DNA of 64,000 bases from CAZIGM01 sp964538675 (GCA_964538675.1 CAZIGM010000002.1:16086-80085); one strand, 5' to 3'. Positions 43,760 to 53,771 are shown, numbered from the stretch's first letter. The notes: a model not told the origin generated them from the sequence alone. Made by a program: numbers and translations.

Positions 43760-44830
43760 TTATTGGATGAATTTAGCTTCCCTTAATGAAGAAAGTAATT
43801 CTCTGAATTGGTTTACATTTAATTGCTGATTAGCATCAGATAATGCAACCTCTGGATCTGGGTGAACTTCAACCATAATTCCATCAGCACCTGCTGCAAG
43901 TGCTGCTTTAGCTGTGGGTATTACAATATCCTTTCGACCAGAAGAATGGCTTATATCTACAATTACAGGCAAATGAGTTTCCTGTTTTAAAATCGGAACA
44001 GCTAGTATATCCAAAGTATTACGTGTCCATTTTTCATAAGTCCTTATTCCCCGTTCAACTAGTACTACTTGACTATTACCTTTAGAAACTATATATTCAG
44101 CAGCAAATATTAATTCCTCAATCGTAGCGGCTATACCTCTTTTCAAAAGTACAGGTGTTTTAACTTCCCCTGCAGCTTTAAGTAATTCAAAATTCTGCAT
44201 ATTTCTAGCACCGATTTGAATAACATCTACGTATTCTGTAGCTGTTTCTATATCAGCCGGATTAACAATTTCACTTACTACTTTTAGTTCATATTTATCT
44301 GCTACCTTTCGAAGAATCTTTAGACCATCTATGCCTAATCCTTGAAAATCATATGGAGATGTTCTAGGCTTAAATGCTCCAGCACGTAATAACGTTAATC
44401 CTTGCTTCACAAGCTCTTTTGCAACTATATCCATCTGTTCTTCATTTTCTACTGAACAAGGTCCAGCAATGACAACCGGTTTTTCACCTATTGTAGTGTT
44501 ACCAATGTTAACTATTGTATTCTCTGCTTGCTTTTCTCTACTTACTAAAAGCTTCCTATTGTTTTCTTCTTGTTGCAAATCTAATGAAGCTTTAAATATT
44601 TGCTTAAACAAATATCTTATTGTATTATCATCAAATGGTCCTTCGTTATGTTCAATTATTTTATTAATCATTGCCCGTTCTCGAATTGGATCAAATCTTG
44701 GCAACCCTTGTTTTGTTTTTATATTCCCAATATCTTGAATTATTTCTGCTCTTTTGTTAATAAGGTATAATAATTCAAGATTAATATCATCTACTATACC
44801 TCTTAATCGTTCTAATTCCTTGTTGCTCAT
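43760..44830 (-). CDS. aroF: Chorismate mutase-DAHP synthase fusion
   Basis: The 356-residue protein contains an AroQ-type chorismate mutase (residues 1-85, [20 protein letters not shown] and [14 protein letters not shown]). This is joined to a type I-beta DAHP synthase ([50 protein letters not shown]). It makes the first shikimate-pathway intermediate from PEP and erythrose 4-phosphate. The mutase domain acts as a feedback sensor in B. subtilis AroA. RBS AGGAGG precedes ATG 44830. It is upstream of ccpA, as in B. subtilis. Confidence 0.95.
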   Translation of the reverse strand: MSNKELERLRGIVDDINLELLYLINKRAEIIQDIGNIKTKQGLPRFDPIRERAMINKIIEHNEGPFDDNTIRYLFKQIFKASLDLQQEENNRKLLVSREKQAENTIVNIGNTTIGEKPVVIAGPCSVENEEQMDIVAKELVKQGLTLLRAGAFKPRTSPYDFQGLGIDGLKILRKVADKYELKVVSEIVNPADIETATEYVDVIQIGARNMQNFELLKAAGEVKTPVLLKRGIAATIEELIFAAEYIVSKGNSQVVLVERGIRTYEKWTRNTLDILAVPILKQETHLPVIVDISHSSGRKDIVIPTAKAALAAGADGIMVEVHPDPEVALSDANQQLNVNQFRELLSSLREAKFIQ

Positions 44831-44963
44831 AATTTCCTCCTAGATTAAAATATTTATTAAAATAGATTATACCTTCTTTAAGCATGAATGCAAATAAAAA
44901 AGGAATCTTTACTAAGAAAATAGAATATAGTTTAACGTAAAAATAAATAAAGAGGTGTCCATT

Positions 44964-47114
44964 GTGAAAGAAAAAACACCAATCTTTGCCCTAGATATAG
45001 GTACAAGAAGCATTATTGGGGTAATTATCGAGCCTTTAAATGAAGGCAAATTCCATATTAAAGATATAAAAATAATTGAACATGAAGATCGTTCTATGCT
45101 AGATGGACAAATACATGATATTTTAGCAGTTTCTAAAACTATCAAGATGGTTAAACTACATCTAGAATCTAACAATGGTCCTTTAAGACATGTTGCGGTA
45201 GCTGCTGCGGGTCGTTCTTTAAAAACTTTGTCTGTTACTGTAGATACAAGCATAGAAAGCCAACCTCTATTAACAAAAGAGGATATTAGGGCTTTAGAAT
45301 TATCTGCCGTTCAAGAGGCTCAAAAAAAGCTTCTTGATAATGAAGAGCAAGAAGATTTAGCACATTATCATTGTGTTGGTTACAGCGTTGTAAATTACTT
45401 TTTAGATGACCAAATTATTTGGAGTTTAATAGATCAGCGAGGTAAAAAAGCTACAGTAGAAATAATTGCTACTTTTTTACCTGGAATAGTTGTAGATTCA
45501 TTAATTTCTTCTCTTCATAGAGCAGATTTGGAAATGCAAGCACTAACTTTGGAACCAATTGCTGCCATTAATGTTTTAATCCCGCCTTCAATGAGAAAAT
45601 TAAATATTGCCTTTGTTGATATTGGAGCAGGTACGTCAGATATTGCCATTACAGCTGATAGTACAATAATTGCCTATGGAATGGTACCTTATGCAGGAGA
45701 TGAAATCACTGAAGCTATATGCGAAAATTTTTTATTAGACTTTCATGTTGCTGAAGATATCAAAAGAAAAATAATTTCTTATGATGAAATAAGTTTTACT
45801 GATATATTAGGAGTAAGTCAAACAATTCCTAGCGATGAATTTATTAATCAAATAGATAAAGATATAAATATTCTCGCAAAACATATTTCCGAAAAAATTA
45901 TTGAATTAAATGGCAAACCTCCAAAAGCTGTAATGCTTGTAGGTGGTGGAAGCCAAACCGCAAAATTAACAGAAAAAGTTGCAATTAACCTTGGTATTCC
46001 CTCACATAGAGTAGCAGTAAGAGGAGCGGATGCAATAGAATATGAAATTAAATGGCCTGAAAATACTGATAAAGGTCCTGATTTAATAACACCTATTGGT
46101 ATTGCCATATCCTCTAAAGAAAATCCAGTAAATTACACAACTGTTTTGGTAAATAACGAAATTGTACGCCTTTTTGAAATGAAAACATTAACTATTGGTG
46201 ATGCACTTATTGCTGCTGGTATACCAATCAAAAAAATGCTTGGCAAGCCAGGTTTAGCAATGACTATTAACATTAATGGAACATTTAAAATTATTCCGGG
46301 TGAACGTGGAACAATGCCTGAGATTTTATTAAATGATAATCCAGCAACTATGGAAACAAAAATTAAAAATACTGATAAAATAAACGTCAAACCTGGTATT
46401 AATGGCAAAAATGCTACACTAACTGCTGAAGAGTCTTTAAAATATTCACCAATTAAACCATTAAATATAACCATAAATAATAAACAACATAGCCTTCTAC
46501 CTTTATTAAAAATAAATAATATAGATGCCGGATATTCTGTACCGATACGCGACCGTGATTCTCTATTATTTGAACACGTAAAAAATATAGAAGAGGCATT
46601 AGTTTTGGCAGAATATTCAACGGAACCTTTTTCAAAAACAATATTTCATCTGAATGTTATGAACGTCTCAAAAGCAATTCCTTTTGTTCCAAAAAAATTA
46701 TATAAAAATGGTAAGGTTGCGGATTTACATGAGCCTATATATGATAGAGATATAATTACATTTGATAATTTTACTAAACCTTTTCCAACTATAAAAAGCT
46801 TATTAAAGGATGATATTAATCCGAGTTGCCAAATTGGTGTTACTTTTAATGGTCAACAAATAAAAATGGAACCTGAATCCCTGCAAATACTAATGAATAA
46901 GAAAACAGTAGACTTAAATACTCAGGTAGAACCTAATTGCGTTATAGATATTAAATGGAGAGACAATGAAAAAATTACTTTTAGGGATATATTTCGATAT
47001 GTAGAATTAGATACTTCTAGAGGAAGGAAATATTCAATGCTTGTAAATGGAGAAAATGTAGAATTCACTACACCTATTAATAATGGCGATATCTTACAAC
47101 TAATATGGAAGTAA
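44964..47114 (+). CDS. FtsA-like actin-fold ATPase with long C-terminal extension
   Basis: About 716 residues. The first ~380 are an FtsA/PilM-type actin fold: phosphate-1 loop FALDIGTRSIIGVI, 1C-like insertion (DGQIHDILAVSKTIK), phosphate-2 loop FVDIGAGTSDIAI and adenosine loop VMLVGGGSQ. FtsA is normally about 400-440 residues, so the extra ~330 residues are odd; they hold several beta-rich repeats (TIGDALIAAGIPIKKMLGKP, RDSLLFEHVKNIEEALV). No ftsZ lies nearby. The start is GTG 44964 after AGAGGTG. It is a divergently transcribed neighbour of aroF. The role may be in division or envelope assembly. Confidence 0.75.
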   Translation: MKEKTPIFALDIGTRSIIGVIIEPLNEGKFHIKDIKIIEHEDRSMLDGQIHDILAVSKTIKMVKLHLESNNGPLRHVAVAAAGRSLKTLSVTVDTSIESQPLLTKEDIRALELSAVQEAQKKLLDNEEQEDLAHYHCVGYSVVNYFLDDQIIWSLIDQRGKKATVEIIATFLPGIVVDSLISSLHRADLEMQALTLEPIAAINVLIPPSMRKLNIAFVDIGAGTSDIAITADSTIIAYGMVPYAGDEITEAICENFLLDFHVAEDIKRKIISYDEISFTDILGVSQTIPSDEFINQIDKDINILAKHISEKIIELNGKPPKAVMLVGGGSQTAKLTEKVAINLGIPSHRVAVRGADAIEYEIKWPENTDKGPDLITPIGIAISSKENPVNYTTVLVNNEIVRLFEMKTLTIGDALIAAGIPIKKMLGKPGLAMTININGTFKIIPGERGTMPEILLNDNPATMETKIKNTDKINVKPGINGKNATLTAEESLKYSPIKPLNITINNKQHSLLPLLKINNIDAGYSVPIRDRDSLLFEHVKNIEEALVLAEYSTEPFSKTIFHLNVMNVSKAIPFVPKKLYKNGKVADLHEPIYDRDIITFDNFTKPFPTIKSLLKDDINPSCQIGVTFNGQQIKMEPESLQILMNKKTVDLNTQVEPNCVIDIKWRDNEKITFRDIFRYVELDTSRGRKYSMLVNGENVEFTTPINNGDILQLIWK

Positions 47115-47149
47115 TCTTTGAATTAAATATGTGAGGTGTTTTATGATTT

Positions 47150-47491
47150 ATGACTTACAATAATCCATATAATATTGAAATAAAATATTTCCCTATAGGT
47201 AAAGATAATTTTTTTCTTATTACAGGCGGAACAGCACATATTGGTGCCACAGCAACCGCTTATTGGGATAATAAACAATTGCATATTTCTTTAAAAGAAT
47301 TGCCTCATCACAAAGAAGGAGAGCTAGCCAAGGAATGTGCAGAGTTAGCTGCTAAAGCACTTAATAGCACATGTTCCGTAATCATGGGAATTCATATAGA
47401 TAATGCATCAAAGGAAGATATAGATAATATAATTAGCTTTGTAAAAAAAGAAATGAGCAATAAACTAAATGTACTTTTAAAGGATAAATAA
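47150..47491 (+). CDS. Small LpdD-like domain protein (tentative)
   Basis: A 113-residue cytosolic protein with an alpha-beta look and the signature ITGGTAHIGATATAYWDN, then a CxVIMGIHIDNASKEDI stretch. This resembles the prenylated-flavin chaperone LpdD-like domain family, but I cite that from memory of the GGxxHIGA motif. ATG 47150 lies about 13 bases after GAGGTG. It follows the FtsA-like gene by 35 bases and ends at a bidirectional terminator. Confidence 0.55.
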   Translation: MTYNNPYNIEIKYFPIGKDNFFLITGGTAHIGATATAYWDNKQLHISLKELPHHKEGELAKECAELAAKALNSTCSVIMGIHIDNASKEDIDNIISFVKKEMSNKLNVLLKDK

Positions 47492-47492
47492 A

Positions 47493-47529
47493 AAAAAGCT
47501 ATTGAATTTAACCCAAATAGCTTTTTTTA
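47493..47529. terminator. Bidirectional terminator between the LpdD-like and Fur-family genes
   Basis: AAAAAAAGCTATT and AATAGCTTTTTTT form a stem with A- and T-runs on both sides, serving the converging genes. Confidence 0.85.
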
Positions 47530-47538
47530 TTTATATAT

Positions 47539-47967
47539 TTATTTACAACTATGCTTTTGTTGGCATTTTTTACATATCCCATATACTTCAAATTTGTGAT
47601 TCTCTATTTTAAAATCCTCTTCATAATCTTCGAGAAAAAACTCCATAGGACATTTCTTCGTTATTGTAATATCACCACAAATACTACATATCAAATGATG
47701 ATGATGACCCTCAACACATGGTGCTTTAAATCTAGTTTCACCATCAAATTGCTTTTCCTCTACTAATCCCAAATCGACTAAAGTATTTAAGTTACGGTAA
47801 ATAGTATCAAAGCTGACACATGGGTATTTCTTCTGTACATTATTTAATATGTCCTTTGCTGAAACATATTTATTGTTCTTATATATCGATTCAACAATTG
47901 CTTTTCGTTGTTCAGTTAATTTATAACCTTGTTCTTTTAAAGTGTTCATTACTTCGTTAATTGTCAT
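47539..47967 (-). CDS. Fur-family metal-dependent repressor (Fur/Zur)
   Basis: A 142-residue protein. The N-terminal winged helix is YKLTEQRKAIVESIYKNNKY and VSFDTIYRNLNTLVDLG. The C-terminal dimer domain has the metal site EGHHHHLICSICGD, and two CxxC pairs (CSIC, CKKC) bind structural zinc. The extra motif KKCPMEF is often seen in the iron or zinc branches. PerR is less likely because no peroxide-defence gene lies nearby. RBS GGGGTGG precedes ATG 47967. The divergent ABC exporter genes start 140 bases away. Confidence 0.88.
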   Translation of the reverse strand: MTINEVMNTLKEQGYKLTEQRKAIVESIYKNNKYVSAKDILNNVQKKYPCVSFDTIYRNLNTLVDLGLVEEKQFDGETRFKAPCVEGHHHHLICSICGDITITKKCPMEFFLEDYEEDFKIENHKFEVYGICKKCQQKHSCK

Positions 47968-48107
47968 CTATGTCCACCCCTAGCCGAACATTATCTATTG
48001 TTTTTATGATAAGAAAGTATGTCATGTTTGTCAAATTATATTAATACAATTTACTTCTAATATATGTTATTATTATCTTTTATAACGAACAGTTTTGGGG
48101 TGTAATT

Positions 48108-49862
48108 ATGAAACATTTTATTGCTTTAAAAGATTTTTTTATAGAAAATAAACGAAAATATATTATAGGCATACTCTGGCTAATTGGAGTAGATGTCTTA
48201 CAATTACTTATTCCAAAAATATTAGGTGTATACACTGATGCTTTAAAAACAGGTACTCTTACCTCGAAAAATATGTTGTTTTATGGATTTCTAATCATTA
48301 TTATTGCTTTTTTTATGTTCCTTTTTAGATATCTCTGGCGAATATATATTATGGGAACAGCGCGTTTACTAGAATATAAATTAAGAAATGATTTATATAC
48401 GCATTTTCAAAAGTTATCTACCAATTATTTTAATAATCACAAAACTGGGGACTTAATGGCTCATGCAACTAATGACATTAACGCAGTTCGAATGGCTGCT
48501 GGTCCAGGGATTATTATGATATTTGATGCCACAATTTTATTAACTGCTTCTATCTTTATGATGGCACAAACAATTTCTTTAAAGTTGACAATTATAGCTC
48601 TTATACCTTTGCCCTTTATGGCTCTTATAACTGGTAAATTCGGAACTATAATTCATCATCGTTTTCGTAAAGCACAAGAATCTTTTTCAAATTTAACAGA
48701 GAAAGTTCAGGAAAATTTTTCAGGCATACGTGTAGTTAAATCCTTTGTCCAAGAAAATGAAGAGATTAATAAATTCACAGATGCTAATCAAGATTATGTG
48801 AATAAAAACATGAGATTAGTTAAAATTCATGCATTATTTCATCCGATTGTGCAATTAATTTCAGGCTTAAGTTTATTAATCGTACTTACATATGGTGGCA
48901 TTCTAGTTATTAATAGAGAGATTTCCCTAGGTGATTTCGTTGCTTTTAACAGTTACCTAGGATTATTAACTTGGCCAATGATGGCAATCGGCTGGGTAGT
49001 AAATATCTTGCAAAGAGGTTCTGCCTCAATGGCTCGCCTTAATGAAATATTCAGAACAAAACCGGAAATATATGATTTACCTAATATAGTAAACAAGGAT
49101 TTGAATGTGATTGCTGGAGATATAGACATTACAAATCTATCCTATGCTTACCCCGAAACAACATATAATGTTCTTAAAGATATTAACATTCATATTCCCC
49201 AAGGTAATACCTTAGCGATAGTTGGGAAAACAGGTAGTGGTAAGACTACTTTAGTAAATTTACTGCTAAGACTTTTTGATATTGAAACGGGAAAAATTAA
49301 AATTGATGGTAACGATATAAAAGAATTTCCATTAGAAATATTACGTCAAAACATAGGTTATGTTCCACAAGACAATTTTTTATTTTCTACAACTATTAAG
49401 GATAATATAGGTTTTGGAGTGGACTATTACAATGATGAAGAAATTGAAGAAGCTGCTAAAATTGCACAAATATTTGATAACATCATAGATTTCCCAAATA
49501 AATTCAAAACAATTGTTGGAGAGCGAGGGGTTTCTCTATCTGGAGGACAGAAACAGAGAATTTCGATTGCTAGAGCATTAATAAAAAATCCAAGTATTTT
49601 AATCTTAGATGATAGTTTATCTGCAGTGGACACAAAAACCGAGGAGGCTATTTTGAAAAGATTAAAAGACTCAATGAAGAACAAAACAGCTATAATAATA
49701 TCGCATCGAATATCCACAATTAAAGATGCTGATGAAATAATTATGTTAGAGGATGGAGTAATAATTGAGCGAGGAACACATGAAAAGCTAGTAAATTCCC
49801 AAGGAACCTACTATGAGCTATATCAAAAACAGCTTTTAGAAGAAATGATTGCTAACCAGTAA
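48108..49862 (+). CDS. ABC exporter half-transporter with degenerate catalytic site (YheI/BmrC-like)
   Basis: The 584 residues form one exporter half: six membrane helices (about 1-300), then an ATPase domain with Walker A VGKTGSGKTTL, Q-loop YVPQDNFLFS, signature LSGGQKQR and Walker B LILDDSLSAVD. An Asp stands where the catalytic Glu normally sits, typical of the degenerate subunit of heterodimeric exporters such as BmrCD or TM287/288. It therefore should work with the second half at 50,015. The stop codon overlaps the first bases of a family A repeat. RBS TTTGGGGTG precedes ATG 48108. Confidence 0.9.
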   Translation: MKHFIALKDFFIENKRKYIIGILWLIGVDVLQLLIPKILGVYTDALKTGTLTSKNMLFYGFLIIIIAFFMFLFRYLWRIYIMGTARLLEYKLRNDLYTHFQKLSTNYFNNHKTGDLMAHATNDINAVRMAAGPGIIMIFDATILLTASIFMMAQTISLKLTIIALIPLPFMALITGKFGTIIHHRFRKAQESFSNLTEKVQENFSGIRVVKSFVQENEEINKFTDANQDYVNKNMRLVKIHALFHPIVQLISGLSLLIVLTYGGILVINREISLGDFVAFNSYLGLLTWPMMAIGWVVNILQRGSASMARLNEIFRTKPEIYDLPNIVNKDLNVIAGDIDITNLSYAYPETTYNVLKDINIHIPQGNTLAIVGKTGSGKTTLVNLLLRLFDIETGKIKIDGNDIKEFPLEILRQNIGYVPQDNFLFSTTIKDNIGFGVDYYNDEEIEEAAKIAQIFDNIIDFPNKFKTIVGERGVSLSGGQKQRISIARALIKNPSILILDDSLSAVDTKTEEAILKRLKDSMKNKTAIIISHRISTIKDADEIIMLEDGVIIERGTHEKLVNSQGTYYELYQKQLLEEMIANQ

Positions 49863-49999
49863 AGCCGAACTTATATCGTGTTTTCTGCGATATTAGCGAG
49901 ACTTATCCTAAATTCATTCTTACCCACTTAACTTTGCGTGATTAAGAGACATAACCTTTTCACCTTGTATAGAAGTGGACATCCTATCATATCTGGGTA
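49861..49999. repeat. Dispersed repeat family A inside the exporter operon
   Basis: AAAGCCGAACTTATATCG, then GCGAGACTTATCCTAAATTC and ATTCTTACCCACTT, a long imperfect arm, and AAGTGGACATCCTATCATATCTGG. It fills the gap between the two half-transporter genes, and the first gene's TAA stop (49860-49862) is partly made of repeat bases. Confidence 0.75.
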
Positions 50000-50014
50000 A
50001 AGGAAGTGAGCTAT

Positions 50015-52072
50015 ATGAGTACAGAATTTCATGAGGAAGATGCCTTAGGTAAAGCTTATGATTATCGCCTAATGAAGCGTCTATTAAAATACACAAAACC
50101 TTACAAATTGTTAATTACATTTTCCATTTTTCTTTTATTAATAATTACAGCTTTAGAGCTTGCACAACCTTATCTAATTAAGATAGCAATTGATGATCAT
50201 ATTAATGGAATACATGACCCAATGGTTATTTATGAGCCTGGAGAAGCTCCAACAGAGGGTGTTGTTTTTAGAGGAGAAGAATATGTAAGGCTAAAAAAAC
50301 TTGATATCAATTCTGAGAACTTAGAAATATATCAAATAATTGAAAAAGACGATGTTTTTTATTTGATAGATGGTACTATATCTAAAACCACTAAGTATGA
50401 AATTATTTATAAAGATAATAAACCAATTATTAAAACTGATGAACAGACCTTTAAAACAATAGAATTAACAGAAGAAGAAATAAGACAATTTAGAGAAAAA
50501 GATATTTTAGCATTATATAAAATAGGTATAATTTTTTTAATGATTCTTTTATTAATATTTATTCTTAACTACATTCAGACATATATCCTTCAATATACTG
50601 GACAAAAGGTTATATTTACAATAAGACAAAAATTATTTTCACATCTACAAAAATTATCTTTAAGATTTTTTGACAAAAATCCAGTAGGTAGATTGGTAAC
50701 TAGGGTAACTAATGACGTTGAAACATTAAATGAAATGTATACAAATGTTTTAGTTAATTTATTTAAAGATGTATTTATACTAATTGGAATAATTATTGTC
50801 ATGCTAAGTTTAAATGTAAAATTAGCTTTAGTAAGTTTTATTTCAATCCCTCTTATATTACTTTCATCGTGGGTATATAAGAAGTTGGCACGTGATGCAT
50901 TTAGGATTGTTAGGATAAGACTTGCACGTATAAATGCAACCTTAAATGAAAATATCTCAGGTATGAGAATTATTCATATTTTTAAAAGAGAAAAACAGCA
51001 ATTCAAAAGATTTAATAAAATAAATACGTCGCATTACGAAGCAAATATGACTGAACTTAAGACTGCGGCAATATTCAGACCTTCAATGGATTTTATATAT
51101 TCTTTAGCACTAACCTTACTTTTGTGGTTTGGTGGAAAAGAGGTACTATCTGGTGTTATAGAATTTGGTGTTTTATTTGCATTTATTGATTATATTAGAC
51201 GCTTTTTTCAACCTATTAATGATCTAACAGAAAAATATACAATATTACAACAAGCAATGGCATCGTCTGAAAGAATATTTCAGCTTATGGACCAAGATAC
51301 AATTATTCCTAATCCTATTCAACCTAAGTCCTTCGAAAAAATTACTGGTGAAATTGAATTTGACCATGTTTGGTTTGCTTACAATGATGAAGATTGGGTT
51401 CTAAAAGATATAAGCTTCAAAATTAAACCTGGGGAAATGATAGCTTTTGTCGGTGCAACAGGTGCAGGTAAAAGTTCTATTATTAATTTATTAGGACGTT
51501 TTTATGATATCCAAAAAGGTTCTATAAAAATTGATGGTATCGATATTAGAAATATAGATAAAAATATATTGCGAAAGAATATAGGTATAGTATTACAAGA
51601 TGTCTTTTTATTTTCAGGTAATATAAAATCTAATATTAAATTAAATAATGAAAGCATAACTGACGATGAAATAAAGAATGTTGCTAACTATGTAAATGCT
51701 GATTCATTTATTGAAAAACTACCACATAAATATAACGAAGAGGTAAAGGAACGTGGTTCTACTTTATCTCAAGGACAAAGACAATTGCTTTCTTTTGCTA
51801 GAACTTTGGCATTTAATCCTTCAATCTTGGTGTTAGATGAAGCTACATCAAATATCGATACGGAAACAGAGCTTTTAATACAAGATGCTTTGCATAAGTT
51901 AATAGAAGGGCGAACTACAATTGTTATTGCCCATAGATTATCAACTATTCAACATGCTGATAAGATTATTGTTCTACATAAGGGTACAATTCGTGAAATA
52001 GGTACTCATCAAGAACTTCTCTCTAAAGAGGGTTTATACTTTAAGTTATACCAACTACAATATACAGTTTAA
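50015..52072 (+). CDS. ABC exporter half-transporter with consensus catalytic site (YheH/BmrD-like)
   Basis: 685 residues. Membrane helix 1 (LLITFSIFLLLIITALELAQ) is separated from helix 2 (ILALYKIGIIFLMILLLIFILN) by about 100 extra residues that are predicted to be external, as in BmrD. The ATPase domain has Walker A VGATGAGKSSI, signature LSQGQRQL and the standard Walker B LVLDEATSNID with catalytic Glu. It should pair with the preceding half-transporter, which has the degenerate site. ATG 50015 follows AGGAAG at eight bases. Multidrug or lipid export is likely. Confidence 0.9.
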   Translation: MSTEFHEEDALGKAYDYRLMKRLLKYTKPYKLLITFSIFLLLIITALELAQPYLIKIAIDDHINGIHDPMVIYEPGEAPTEGVVFRGEEYVRLKKLDINSENLEIYQIIEKDDVFYLIDGTISKTTKYEIIYKDNKPIIKTDEQTFKTIELTEEEIRQFREKDILALYKIGIIFLMILLLIFILNYIQTYILQYTGQKVIFTIRQKLFSHLQKLSLRFFDKNPVGRLVTRVTNDVETLNEMYTNVLVNLFKDVFILIGIIIVMLSLNVKLALVSFISIPLILLSSWVYKKLARDAFRIVRIRLARINATLNENISGMRIIHIFKREKQQFKRFNKINTSHYEANMTELKTAAIFRPSMDFIYSLALTLLLWFGGKEVLSGVIEFGVLFAFIDYIRRFFQPINDLTEKYTILQQAMASSERIFQLMDQDTIIPNPIQPKSFEKITGEIEFDHVWFAYNDEDWVLKDISFKIKPGEMIAFVGATGAGKSSIINLLGRFYDIQKGSIKIDGIDIRNIDKNILRKNIGIVLQDVFLFSGNIKSNIKLNNESITDDEIKNVANYVNADSFIEKLPHKYNEEVKERGSTLSQGQRQLLSFARTLAFNPSILVLDEATSNIDTETELLIQDALHKLIEGRTTIVIAHRLSTIQHADKIIVLHKGTIREIGTHQELLSKEGLYFKLYQLQYTV

Positions 52073-52159
52073 CTAATCTTAAACATACAAGCCCATTTTT
52101 TTAACATTTAATCTTTCTAGACCATAGACTATATGGAAAAAGCCTAGGGAGGTTAATTT

Positions 52160-52621
52160 ATGTATGAATATATAAACGGTTATAATCAGCAAGCAGATTG
52201 GAAAACGAATAGATTTAAAAATTATCCAGAATTCTTAAAGGATTTAAAAAAAGCAATTGAGGATGAAAAATCAGCAATTGAATTTTATAGTCAATTATAT
52301 AAAATTGCTCCTACTGAAATTGCTAGATTTAGTGTAAAAACGGCATTAGATGATGAAAAAGAACATTACAAGAAACTAACAGGATTATATAAATATTTAA
52401 CTGGAAATAATCCACAAGTAAAAGCTAATCCCGAAGAATTTACACACTTTTACGAAGGTTTGCAAAAAGCTTTTTTAGATGAGATTAGAGCCTTTGAATT
52501 TTATAAAGAACTATATTTAGCAACTAATTGTGAAGCTATTAGAGATATTATTTATAGTATTCAACATGATGAAATGGAACATGCAAGTCTCTTTAATTGG
52601 ACGTATACAGAAATTAAATAA
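52160..52621 (+). CDS. Ferritin-like diiron protein (rubrerythrin-like)
   Basis: A 153-residue four-helix protein with two ExxH-type motifs: EDEKSAIEFYSQL and DDEKEHYKKLTGLY in the first half, then LDEIRAFEFYKEL and HDEMEHASLFNW in the second. They fit diiron ligands of the ferritin-like superfamily. No rubredoxin domain is present. Oxidative stress or spore-coat related roles are possible. RBS AGGGAGG precedes ATG 52160. The 166 bases after it hold only a GA-rich imperfect hairpin and no gene. Confidence 0.8.
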   Translation: MYEYINGYNQQADWKTNRFKNYPEFLKDLKKAIEDEKSAIEFYSQLYKIAPTEIARFSVKTALDDEKEHYKKLTGLYKYLTGNNPQVKANPEEFTHFYEGLQKAFLDEIRAFEFYKELYLATNCEAIRDIIYSIQHDEMEHASLFNWTYTEIK

Positions 52622-52787
52622 TATCTATCATAACCTCCAAGAGAACTCCCTCTTCAGGCAACGAAAGGAGCAAGAGAGAGTAAATCGATGACTATTGTGA
52701 ACTATTAACAAAAATAGATTAAAAAAAATGATAATGGACATAATATTAATGCACAATAATCACAGAACATAAGGAGGTTACAAATTT

Positions 52788-53051
52788 ATGGCTAAAAAAG
52801 ATACCAAAAAAGAAAAAGGTCCTAGTATCCCTTCAGAAACTAGGAGCAATGAAGAGGAATGGCACACTAAAACTAGTGACGACGAAGAGTCTTACGAAAA
52901 CGAAGTTAATGTTTTTAAAGATGAAGAAGAACTCAATGAACTTGATGAAATCAATGAAACCAGTTTTGAGCTCACTGATGACGATGATGCTTATATGAAT
53001 GAAGTAAAAGAGCTTGATAAAGAAGAAGATAGAAAAAAAGAAAATAGATAA
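52788..53051 (+). CDS. Small highly acidic hypothetical protein
   Basis: An 87-residue protein that is very rich in Glu and Asp (SDDEESYENEVNVFKDEEEL, TDDDDAYMNEVKELDKEEDR), with a basic start and end. It is probably disordered. RBS AAGGAGG precedes ATG 52788 at ideal spacing and a terminator follows, so it is expressed as a unit of its own. No family is recognised. Confidence 0.75.
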   Translation: MAKKDTKKEKGPSIPSETRSNEEEWHTKTSDDEESYENEVNVFKDEEELNELDEINETSFELTDDDDAYMNEVKELDKEEDRKKENR

Positions 53052-53055
53052 CATT

Positions 53056-53081
53056 AAAAAGGTCGGACTTACCGACCTTTT
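53056..53081. terminator. Terminator after the acidic protein gene
   Basis: AAAAAGGTCGG and CCGACCTTTT form a stem flanked by A- and T-runs. Confidence 0.85.
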
Positions 53082-53164
53082 ACGCTGTTGAAAAAGCCCA
53101 ATTTCTTAGCCTAATTTTGTTGATTTAGTTTAATTTAGGTGAAATGATATTCCCATTTTGTCAT

Positions 53165-53641
53165 TTATAAAACTTTTAAAATAAAAATGATTATCATTAA
53201 AATATATATTAATCCTTTAAATATTCCGCCACCTAATAACCCTAAAAATGAGGCAAAACCAATTTTTATGGAATCTTTATAATTTGCACCATTTATTATT
53301 TCAATTAACACCACAAATATAAATGGACCAACTAATACCCCAATTGGACCCATCAATAGAGGTCCAATTAATAAGCCTATTATCACTGCCCACTTACTAG
53401 ATTTAGAGCCACCCCATTTTTTCACAAAAGTAACACTGGAAATATAGTCAACTATAAAAGAGGCTAACGATAATATAATTATTGAGGTCCAGAATCCCCA
53501 ACCTGTTATAGGTTCGATTCCAAAATAATAAACAGCAATCCCAACCCATATTAGTGGTGCCCCAGGTATTATTGGCATAACTATTCCGATAAAACTAAAA
53601 AGAAATAGAACAGATATAATTACCCATAATAAAATATCCAT
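53165..53641 (-). CDS. DUF456 membrane protein
   Basis: A 158-residue protein with about four hydrophobic segments and Gly/Pro-rich loops: FIGIVMPIIPGAPLIWVGI, FIVDYISSVTFVKKWGGSKS, and LIGPLLMGPIGVLVGPFIFV. The pattern is that of DUF456, a common but uncharacterised inner-membrane family. GGAGGATAATA precedes ATG 53641. It converges with the acidic protein gene. Confidence 0.85.
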   Translation of the reverse strand: MDILLWVIISVLFLFSFIGIVMPIIPGAPLIWVGIAVYYFGIEPITGWGFWTSIIILSLASFIVDYISSVTFVKKWGGSKSSKWAVIIGLLIGPLLMGPIGVLVGPFIFVVLIEIINGANYKDSIKIGFASFLGLLGGGIFKGLIYILMIIIFILKVL

Positions 53642-53743
53642 TATTATCCTCCTTTCCGCACAATTATAATACTTTAATTATATATATTTTTTACCATAGG
53701 AATTAAGAATAAGCAAATCTCAAGACTCAAGCCGAGATTAAAT

Positions 53744-53771
53744 TTGCCTAGTACTACTTTTATGTTATAAT
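53744..53771 (+). promoter_or_regulatory. Promoter of the cold-shock gene
   Basis: TATAAT at 53766-53771 with a weaker TTGCCT at 53744-53749 (16-base spacer), about 45 bases ahead of the cspA start. Confidence 0.5.

Noticed and set aside
52630..52700. GA-rich hairpin with a glycine-riboswitch-like scrap (CTCTTCAGGCAACGAAAGGAG)
   Set aside because: The rest of a glycine aptamer is missing and the downstream gene is not related to glycine.
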